Shown here: positions 55,183 through 64,000 of the stretch, piece by piece | Numbering within the stretch: the first letter of the stretch is position 1 | How the letters are laid out: every line of letters begins with the position of its first letter | Assembly (NCBI RefSeq): GCF_023101665.1 | Contig: NZ_CP082161.1 | Span: 1,240,001-1,304,000 of the forward strand | DNA: 64,000 nt | From: Bradyrhizobium sp. 195 | GTDB taxonomy: Bacteria; Pseudomonadota; Alphaproteobacteria; Rhizobiales; Xanthobacteraceae | Reading direction: 5' to 3' | The notes under the pieces: model-generated | Databases searched by the model: none | The model's input: the letters and a program-made list of their open reading frames with translations, nothing else | What the model was told of the DNA's origin: nothing | Program-made: the position numbers and the translations under genes

Positions 55183-56790
55183 CTACATTCGGAATACGCC
55201 ATAATGGGGCGCTTCGATGGGAGCATTCAGCGAAGCGCTCAGGGCTATCGCGAGTGCAGTTCGGGTATCGACTGGATCAAGAATTCCGTCGTCCCAGATT
55301 TCGGAGGTTGCATAGTAGGCGCTGGATCGTTCCCGATACTCGTCGAGAAGGGGACCTCGAATGGCTGCCAGCTCCTGCTCTGCGAGTCGCCCACCATCAC
55401 GGGCCAGTTGTCGGGTCTTAAGGTGGGTCAGCACACCTGCCGCTTGCTCGGCGCCCATCGCAGAGATCTGAGACTGCGGCCAGGTGAAGACGAACCGAGG
55501 ATCGAAAGCACGTCCCGCCATAGCGTAGGTACCTGCTCCGTGCGAGCTGTTGCACACGACCGTGAATTTTGGGACCGACGCTCCCGAGACGGCCATGATC
55601 AGCTTGGCGCCATCCTTGGTTATGCCACGGCGCTCGTATTCGCGGCCGACCATGAAACCCGTTGTATTCTGCAGGAAGAGCAAGGGCGTCCGGTTCTTGT
55701 CGCATAGTTGGATGAAGTGAGCGCCCTTCAGCGCACTTTCGCTGAGCAGCACACCATTATTTGCAAGAATCCCTATTTGATATCCATGAAGCCGCGCGAA
55801 ACCGCACAGGAGGGACGTGCCGAAACGCGGCTGGTATTCGTGAAATCGGCTACCATCGATCATGCGGGCGATGATCTCCCGCATGTCGAACTGCACTCGA
55901 GGGTCCTTTGGAATAATGCCGTATAGTTCCGATGCGTCGTAAGCAGGAGGCTCCGGGGCGGCTTGATCAATCGGAGTCTTCGCGGGACGATGGAATCGGG
56001 CAACGATATCACGTGCGATCGCAATGGCGTGCATCTCGGAGCTTGCGGAATAATCGCTCGTGCCCGACACGCTCGTATGCATGTGGGCCCCCCCAAGCTC
56101 CTGTGCCGATACGTCTTCACCGGTAGCAGCTTTCACGACTGGAGGGCCAACGAGAAATATAGCTCCCGTATCCTCGACCATAATGTTGAATTCGCTAAGC
56201 GCCGGGACGTAGGCCGCTCCCGCTGTGCAATGACCCATTGCGATCGCGACCTGCGGTACTCCCATCTTGGAGAGAATGGATTGGTTACGGAGGATCCGAC
56301 CCGCGAAGTAGCGATCGGCGAAGAACTCTGCCTGAAAAGGTAGAAATCCTCCGGCGCCGTCGCACAAATGAATCACTGACAGACGATTCTCGATTGCGAC
56401 GTCCAAGGCTCGCACTATCTTCTTGACCGACAACGGATACCATGCGCCGCCCTTTACGCTTGCGTCGTCTGCATGAACCATCACCTCGCGACCCGCGACG
56501 ATCCCGATGCCGACGACCTGTGCCGCGCCGGGCACTTCGCCGTTATAGGCCTTGTTAGCGGCCAGCGTTGAAAGCTCGAGGAACGGAGTTTTTGGATCGA
56601 GCAAGGCGTCGATCCGATCTCGTACAAACAGCTTATTTTGACGTCGAAGGCGCTCGAGCTCCCGCTCGGGCCGCTGGAAGCGGACAGCACGTTGCCGCTC
56701 CTTCAACTCGTCAGCAAGCCGCCTGTTGTGGAGCTCGTTTTGGCGAAAGTCTTGCGAATTGACATTCGCCCCAGAAGCGATTCGTAGCAT
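55183..56790 (-). CDS. Acyl-CoA carboxylase beta (carboxyltransferase) subunit, MccB-like
   Basis: 535 aa carboxyltransferase closest in layout to methylcrotonyl-CoA or geranyl-CoA carboxylase beta subunits. It opens with helical NELHNRRLADELKERQRAVR. Crotonase-fold landmarks follow: LLDPKTPFLELSTLAANKAY, MVHADDASVKGGAWYPLSVK, GHCTAGAAYVPALSEFNIMV, FLVGPPVVKAATGEDVSAQE and FLQNTTGFMVGREYERRGIT. The beta subunit transfers CO2 from carboxybiotin to the acyl-CoA. It starts one base after the alpha stop (TGAAATG). Complete with no lesion, although its alpha partner is broken. Substrate cannot be fixed by eye. Confidence 0.92.
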   Translation of the reverse strand: MLRIASGANVNSQDFRQNELHNRRLADELKERQRAVRFQRPERELERLRRQNKLFVRDRIDALLDPKTPFLELSTLAANKAYNGEVPGAAQVVGIGIVAGREVMVHADDASVKGGAWYPLSVKKIVRALDVAIENRLSVIHLCDGAGGFLPFQAEFFADRYFAGRILRNQSILSKMGVPQVAIAMGHCTAGAAYVPALSEFNIMVEDTGAIFLVGPPVVKAATGEDVSAQELGGAHMHTSVSGTSDYSASSEMHAIAIARDIVARFHRPAKTPIDQAAPEPPAYDASELYGIIPKDPRVQFDMREIIARMIDGSRFHEYQPRFGTSLLCGFARLHGYQIGILANNGVLLSESALKGAHFIQLCDKNRTPLLFLQNTTGFMVGREYERRGITKDGAKLIMAVSGASVPKFTVVCNSSHGAGTYAMAGRAFDPRFVFTWPQSQISAMGAEQAAGVLTHLKTRQLARDGGRLAEQELAAIRGPLLDEYRERSSAYYATSEIWDDGILDPVDTRTALAIALSASLNAPIEAPHYGVFRM

Positions 56791-56791
56791 T

Positions 56792-58759
56792 TCAGCGCCC
56801 TTCTTTCGATAGCGTAATCAGCACAGCATCCCGCTCGAAGCTCTCCCCTTCTTTGAAATTGATTCGATCGACTACGCCATCCTGTGAAGAGCGAATAATA
56901 GTTTCCAGCTTCATGCTCTCAATCATCATCAGCGCCGCGCCTGCGGATACCGGTTGACCAGGCGAAACCGCGATCGTAACGACTACTCCCGGCATCGGTG
57001 CGCGGGTCATGAGCGAACTTTCCTCTTGGTTCACGCAAGCGAGCGTTCGCAACGGGTCGCTGTAGCGCAAAACGCGCGTCATGCCACGGATGTGGACGTG
57101 AATCAGGTCGCCTTCGATGACGAAGCGGACCCGTTCGGTCTCGCCGGCAATGGTCAGGACACCTGAATTCTCGCCATATTGGGCGAACGCGACCGGGCAA
57201 ATGACTTGGTCGCGCAAGTGAAGATGATAGGAGCCGGATTGGCAGGGTGAAAGCCATAACTGATGGTCGACGCCATCAACCTCGACGGAGTGATACACGT
57301 CAATTTCTCCAATGGCCCAGCGAAGCGTGAAGCGCGGGCACGGCATCGGCCGATTCGCGGACTTGTCGGGTCAGGAGAGCAGCTGATGCCAGGAATGCCG
57401 GTAGGCCGGTAGCAGAGTTACCGGCGGCAATGTGCGGGTTTTCCTCCAGATATCCCGTATGAAACTGTCCGCGGACAAACGACTCGTCGGAAAGGATGCG
57501 GGCGAGGAAGCTAGCGTTTGTCTCGCAGCCGAGAAGAATGACCCCCTGAATCGCGTGATTGACCGTCGCGGTGGCCAATGTGCGCGTCGGCGAATGCGCG
57601 ATGATCTTTGCGAGCATGGGATCAAACGCAGTGGTGATTGGCTGACCCTGCGTGATGCCGCTGTCAATCCGTACCCCGCTCGGATACTCGAGAAGAAGTA
57701 CTTTGCCGGACGTCGGAACATAGCCTCGTTCGGGGGCTTCAGCGTACAGCCTCACTTCGATAGCATGGCCGTTCGAAACGATATCTGACTGAGCAAAACC
57801 AAGTTCTCGGCCCGCGGTGGCATAGACCTGTTCGGCGACAAGATCGATTCCGGTGATCATCTCAGTCACGGGATGTTCGACCTGTAGGCGCGTATTCATC
57901 TCGAGAAAGTAGAATTCTCCTGCATCGAAAATGAATTCAACGGTTCCTGCGTTCTGATAATTCGCCGCGCGTGCGATGCCGATCGCGGTCTCGCAGACGC
58001 GTTTCCGTAGTTCTGGCGACAGCGTTGGCGAGGGCGCTTCCTCGATGATCTTCTGGAAGCGTCGTTGCACCGAGCACTCCCGCTCAAACAGATGTACAAT
58101 GTTCCCAAAGGAGTCGCCGAGTACCTGCACTTCGATATGCCGCGGGTTCTCAATGTATCTTTCGACGTAAAGCCGGTGATCCCCAAAATACCGTTGCCCC
58201 TCAGAGCGAGCCTGCTCAATCGCGCCTTCCAGAGCATCGACGTTGCGTACAATCCGCATGCCCTTGCCGCCCGCGCCCCTGACGGTTTTACCAGCAAAGG
58301 GGTTCCAATTGCACGCGCCCTGGAGACGAACGTCGCTGGATCGTCCTCCTCAATTGCAGATGGGGCCACTGGAAAGCCGTTCGACTGGACGAAGTTGCGG
58401 GCCCGAATCTTATCGCCCATCAGTTCAATAGTTTCGGGTGCGGGGCCGATGAACGCAATGCCGGCCTTTATCACGGCCGTGGCGAACTGAGCCTGTTCGG
58501 AAAGAAATCCATAACCTGGATGAACAGCGCCGGCGCCCGCCTTGTGAGCGGCGGCGATAATTTGTGCGATGTCCAGATAGGCCGCGATCGGCGTATGACC
58601 GCTGATAAGAATCGCTGTGTCGGCCATGGAGACTGCCGGGCTTCGCGCATCGACCTCGTGGTAGACAACTGCAGAACGAAGGCCCAGCTTTCGCAACGTC
58701 TTGATGATGCGGGCGGCGATCTCGCCTCTGTTGGCGATAAGGACTGTATCGAAAGGCAT
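56792..58759 (-). pseudogene. Acyl-CoA carboxylase alpha subunit (biotin carboxylase + biotinyl domain), two frameshifts
   Basis: Reconstructed about 655 aa alpha subunit. From ATG 58759: FDTVLIANRGEIAARIIKTL, GAGAVHPGYGFLSEQAQFAT and GPAPETIELMGDKIRARNFV. Near 58290 one base is missing from an A run (four A, five needed for LVKTVRGAGGKGMRIV) and the frame shifts. Biotin carboxylase then continues: LYVERYIENPRHIEVQVLGD, CSVQRRFQKIIEEAPSP and FLEMNTRLQVEHPVTEM. A second shift near 57310 leads to the linker and the biotinyl domain with the biotin lysine in MIESMKLET. All domains are otherwise well kept, so decay is recent or partly a sequencing artefact. Confidence 0.87.
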
Positions 58760-59083
58760 TGTGTGCATTCGTATCCAAACAAACAACTCAAACGAGACGT
58801 CGAGTCTCGTTTTTTCTTTGGCGGTATCGCCAATGGAAATCACGTCGCGACGTTGATGACTCAAGCTCGCCTGCTTGGCTCTGAGACACGCAGTAATGGC
58901 GGTGCGATCCGGGATGTGGGCGCTACGCAGGCGAAACACGTCCTCCATGCAAGCGTCTTTCTTCGCGTCGGTCGGCGGCTGATCTCGCGCACTCGCCGAC
59001 TCGACCTCGCAAGTTTGCCTGGTTCCGGACGAGCTGATCGAGCAGTTGCGGGTCGACAAGGCACTAATGTCTTCCCGACGGCA

Positions 59084-59214
59084 AAAAAGGCCCGGCCTCA
59101 TTTTGGAAGCCGGGCGAAGTCAGTCTGGGAGGAGCGACGCTGCTACACATCGCCCCGACCGTCGGCAAGGGAGAGTTGCCGCCGGCTCATTTGCGGCGAG
59201 CGTTCGCCGCAAAT
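59084..59214 (-). ncRNA. Structured minus-strand RNA candidate ending in a terminator
   Basis: Read on the minus strand: a perfect 11-pair hairpin at 59214-59189 (ATTTGCGGCGA, loop ACGC, TCGCCGCAAAT). A six-pair hairpin CGGCAA-N7-TTGCCG follows near 59180-59160. A single-stranded tract with CTCCTCCCAGACTGAC comes next, then a seven-pair stem GCCCGGC/GCCGGGC followed by CTTTTTT (terminator, 59084-59115). No protein frame fits. It may be a small RNA or a leader of the carboxylase operon that starts 325 bases downstream. Confidence 0.5.
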
Positions 59215-59300
59215 TCGAAATACGACAAGATCGTTATGCCATCGCCCCACATCCTAGGAGTAGCTTACGTTCGTTTGTCAGAGGTCGCGATCTCATTTCA

Positions 59301-59334
59301 AGATCGTACAACGTGACGTTACGTGCGATTCAAG
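59301..59334 (+). repeat. Dispersed 30-bp repeat, copy C
   Basis: AGATCGTACAA, then CGTGACG, then TTACGTGCGATTCAAG. It shares both outer blocks exactly with copy A at 52078. The core is rich in ACGT half-sites (ACGTGACGTTACGT), giving a near-palindrome. Confidence 0.6.
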
Positions 59335-59583
59335 GCCTTTCAACGAAATGATCGCACAAATTTGTCCAAGCTCCTGGCTTCCCGGAAGTAGCCAGGTCCG
59401 TACGTAACGCACTATCCATTCTGTCTACGGGTGGGGGCTTGCCCCGTGAAGGCGCTGCGCCGGCGCGCTGCGTAAGATCTGTCCCTCCGATCCAGGATCT
59501 GGTCGACTCGGCGGCAGAGACAACAACCTTTCAACCTTGTCGCTTCAAACGGCACTGCTCAGAAGTTAACGCTCTGATGACGG

Positions 59584-59780
59584 TCAGCTTACCAATTCGG
59601 CCCGGCCGGTGTCGAGCCGATAAAGACCCCCGACGACTTCCAGCCTATTCTGCTCGATTGCTAAATTTAAAATCGGAGCCGCCGATTTGAGCTTATTGAC
59701 GTTGTCGACTACATTTTGCCGGATCGCATTTGCGAGTGCATCCCCGCTTTCCTGGAAGACGCCTTTACAGCGGCCGTAAG
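59584..59780 (-). pseudogene. Beta-carbonic anhydrase, C-terminal tail
   Basis: About 60 residues on the minus strand: GVFQESGDALANAIRQNVVD, NVNKLKSAAPILNLAIEQNR and LEVVGGLYRLDTGRAELVS. This is the terminal helix-strand segment of beta-class carbonic anhydrases. The zinc-binding Cys-His-Cys region is not present; the fragment is cut at about 59780, exactly where the prolyl oligopeptidase relic on the other strand begins. Confidence 0.65.
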
Positions 59781-60753
59781 TGCGGCGGCGAGAGATGGAA
59801 TGCACTTGGCGGGCCGCGCCGATCCCGCTCCCTACGAACGAGAACGTCAGCCTGTCAGCCGCTAGCGAAGAAACGGACGTGGTGCTGTTCACCGTCTCCA
59901 ACTATCTGGGGCCGACGTCCCTCTGGTACTTCGACGCGGCGAGCGAACGGCTTGAAATACTGAGGACGACACTTCCGAAGTTCAACGCGTCCAGGCAGGT
60001 CGCGGAGCAGTTCGAGGCCACTTCGCTGGACGGGACCCGGATTCCCTACTTTCTGGTGCGTCCCAAGAACGCGAGGTTCGGAGCCGAGATCCCAGCCCTT
60101 CTCGATGGTTATGGCGGATTCCAAGCTTCGCTCCTGCCATCCTATGCGGGAGCGATGGGGCGGCTCTGGCCCGAGCAGGGCAATGCACATGTCGTCGCGA
60201 ACCTGCGCGGCGGCGGCGAGTTTGGGCCGCGATGGCACGAGCCGGCCCAAACGGCAACGAAGCAGCGGACATGGGATGATTTCATCGCCTTTGCGGAGGA
60301 CCTAATCCGCCGGAGGTCACCTCTCCACGCCGATTGGGCGTGGTCGGCGCCAGCCAGGGAGGTCTGCTGGTGGGCACCGCGATTACTCAGCGCCGGGACC
60401 TCTTCAACGCAGCGATCGTGCAGGTGGCGCTGTTCGACATGCTTCGGTTCACCAAGTTGGGATTGCGATCCCACCATCCCGAGCAGCGCGGATGGATCGA
60501 GGCCTACTCGCCCTATCAGAAGCTTGTCCCGGGCAAGACCTACCCAATCCCCTTCATTCTCACCTCCACCAAGGACGACCGCGTGCATCCGGCCCACGGC
60601 CGCAAGGCAGCCGCCAGGCTTGCTGCGCTCGGCCAGCCCTATTACTACTATGAGAATATCGACGGCAGACATAGCGCGGCCGCCAATCTCACGGAATACG
60701 CGTGCCGGCTGGCACTCGAATACACCTATGCATCCAGGCGGCTTGTGGATTGA
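59780..60753 (+). pseudogene. Prolyl oligopeptidase family (S9), 5' truncated and frameshifted
   Basis: C-terminal part of an S9A serine peptidase. The first frame covers the end of the propeller and the hydrolase start: SNYLGPTSLWYFDAASERLE, FEATSLDGTRIPYFLVRPKN, LLDGYGGFQASLLPSYAGAM and HVVANLRGGGEFGPRWHEPA. Near 60330 the frame shifts and continues RLGVVGASQGGLLVGTAITQ (nucleophile Ser in GASQGG), ILTSTKDDRVHPAHGRKAAA and YYYENIDGRHSAAAN with the catalytic Asp and His. The whole N-terminal half is missing, so it is non-functional. Confidence 0.82.
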
Positions 60754-61253
60754 GTGCGGTTGACGAGTGAGTTCGCTAAGGTCGCCAGTGCAAATGGCGG
60801 CCTGTCAATATCAGCGCGTTTGGTCGGAGAGATCAGTGACCAGGCCGCATCCGTGTATGTCATGACCCACCACTGCGGGATGTCGTTGTGCTCTATGGCT
60901 TCACTCCAGCTATCCCCACGTCCGGCGGGATGGCTTCGGCTTCGCAAACCTGAATATCTAGAACTCTCAAAGCCACAAGAGCTCTCCTTCGTTGCGCTCG
61001 AGCATTCGCAATGGCGCGTTAAATCCATCTCGGAGCAGTGGGCGACATGGAGCGGAGAATGCACAAGCCTTCGATCGTCAAGAAGGCGGCGTGCGGCATG
61101 AAGTTGTGGACACTTTCCAGCTGCACAGGGCTCAATTAACGCGATCTGTTCTCGGTTACATCAACGTAGCGAGTCGATTTACGCTGATCACTTGAGTCAG
61201 CCGCAGGAAATTTGCGTGCGGGCTTGCGCTCCGACGGAGAGGTGAATTACGAA
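60754..61253. other. 500 bp without a supported gene
   Basis: An open frame from 60754 is not protein-like. The last part carries the ribosome site of the next gene (GGAGAGG near 61236). Confidence 0.3.
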
Positions 61254-61649
61254 ATGCAATGGAATCCATTCATGAGCGATATGACAACTCAGATTCATTC
61301 GCACGCGGTCGTGTGGATCGACCACCTCATTGCTAAGATATTCTCCATAGGTTTAACGGGCGTCAGCGCGACGGCCGTACGCGCGCATTTGGCGCCCCAG
61401 CGTCTTGATTGCAAAGCGCATACTGGCTCTGCCGACGTGAATGACGATCCGACGTTTGTCGTCAGGGTAGGTCGGGCCCTGAGTAACTGCACTGATCTGC
61501 TGATCATCGGACCGGGAACCGAGAAGACCGAGCTGATGAATTTCCTGAGAGTGAACAGGCCGGATCTCACTCTGCACGTCGAGACAAGTAATCCTCCGAC
61601 CGACCGGGAAATTGTAGCGGTTGGGCGAAAGATCTTCCGTCTCGATTGA
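61254..61649 (+). CDS. Conserved hypothetical, host-attachment/eRF1-like ('translational machinery') protein
   Basis: 131 aa. The core reads SHAVVWIDHLIAKIFSIGLT, later DLLIIGPGTEKTELMNFLRV and PPTDREIVAVGRKIFRLD. This matches small proteins annotated in rhizobia as translational machinery protein, related in fold to eRF1 domain 3-like proteins. The usual histidine-rich middle is reduced here to QRLDCKAHTGSADVND. I chose ATG 61254 (GGAGAGG about 12 bases upstream); later ATGs at 61272 and 61281 are possible. Function unknown. Confidence 0.65.
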   Translation: MQWNPFMSDMTTQIHSHAVVWIDHLIAKIFSIGLTGVSATAVRAHLAPQRLDCKAHTGSADVNDDPTFVVRVGRALSNCTDLLIIGPGTEKTELMNFLRVNRPDLTLHVETSNPPTDREIVAVGRKIFRLD

Positions 61650-62027
61650 GTTGGCGATGTTCTTCTTCTGATTGTGGACGGTGCAACAGATCGGCCCAAA
61701 TTAGGAGAGATGAGGATCGCTCTTCCCGGGGACCACCACCTAGCTCGCGCATCCGTTTACAGCGATGGATAGGCGCCGGAACCGATGCTATTTAAGTCAG
61801 TAGCGCCAATGGGTGGCTACCGCGACCGGGCGTTCTCAGGTGTTCGCCTTGACCGGCCGCCGACGTTGAGGCCGCAGGGAAAGGCTGTGCAGAACGGCGA
61901 TCACCCGCTCGTCCTGCCGGTGACATGCCTACCAGCAGACTCGCAAAACCAACGTCTAGCAACTGCTGATCGTCATTTCCACAGCGCATAGCGCGAGATC
62001 AGAACAACGAACTGAAAAAGTCGCGAG
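61650..62027. other. No gene recognised before the groEL terminator
   Basis: About 380 bases between the small gene and the minus-strand groEL terminator. Short frames only; nothing conserved seen. Confidence 0.35.
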
Positions 62028-62059
62028 CAAAAAATGACCCCGGTATTTTTCTGCCGGGG
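62028..62059 (-). terminator. Rho-independent terminator of groEL
   Basis: On the minus strand CCCCGG-CAGAAAAATA-CCGGGG forms a six-pair GC stem, followed by TCATTTTTTGC. It lies 23 bases after the groEL stop codon. Confidence 0.85.
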
Positions 62060-62082
62060 ATCGCATTTTAGAGAGAGTTGGA

Positions 62083-64000
<1,918 letters not shown>

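Noticed and set aside
58770..58800. Half nod-box-like ATCCAAACAA
   Set aside because: The rest of the nod-box consensus (ATC-N9-GAT repeats) is absent and no nod gene follows.

Overview
The window reads as part of a symbiosis island of a GC-rich nitrogen-fixing alphaproteobacterium, most likely a Bradyrhizobium. Three things support this. There is a Rhizobiales-type integrative and conjugative element (ICE) backbone with repA, a DUF2840 gene, traF, an rlxS-type relaxase, traG and trbB-to-trbI. There is a nif block ordered nifB-frxA-(LRV-like)-nifZ-nifZ behind a sigma54-type promoter. There is also a groES-groEL pair close to these genes. The identification rests on gene order and remembered protein families; no database search was possible.

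Layout. 0.1-12.3 kb: first half of the conjugation module: AlpA-like HTH protein, RepA, a three-copy iteron-like array just after repA, a decayed IS110 copy, DUF2840, TraF peptidase, lytic transglycosylase, an intact IS110 element, the RlxS relaxase, a frameshifted traG and a CopG-like gene. 12.3-22.8 kb: cargo and relics inserted where trbB would be expected: a winged-helix-like protein, a dead SDR gene, an intact nitrilase, a second CopG-like gene, an MFS transporter, a thioredoxin-TPR protein and DctA. 22.85-32.3 kb: an uninterrupted, overlapping trbBCDEJKLFGI-DUF2274 operon, the mating-pair T4SS. 32.3-34.8 kb, minus strand: traR(luxR)-traI(luxI)-lysR with a lux-box-like dyad before traI, suggesting quorum control of transfer. 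35.1-36.3 kb: alanine dehydrogenase with its terminator.

36.4-42.5 kb is a gene graveyard: MFS_3, gabD, a chemotaxis receptor, a truncated IS5 and a SIR2-family relic, with two small conserved Bradyrhizobium-type genes surviving. 42.6-47.3 kb is the nif block. Its promoter is excellent, but nifB is broken by a large internal deletion, and frxA lacks one cluster cysteine. nifZ, a second NifZ-domain gene and several small nif-associated genes look intact. 47.3-49.6 kb is gene-poor, with an integrase fragment and a DapA-family fragment.

49.6-58.8 kb, minus strand, carries an acyl-CoA synthetase (one frameshift), an M20 peptidase relic, an apparently intact trpD, and a biotin-dependent acyl-CoA carboxylase with an intact beta subunit and a twice-frameshifted alpha subunit. 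59-61.7 kb holds a structured RNA/terminator candidate, a carbonic anhydrase tail, a broken prolyl oligopeptidase and one small intact gene. 62-64 kb is groEL with its terminator and the 3' part of groES, cut by the window end.

Together this looks like an ageing symbiosis island. The T4SS and quorum-sensing parts are preserved, while the coupling protein and many metabolic passengers are decaying. I found no tRNA, rRNA or CRISPR array.
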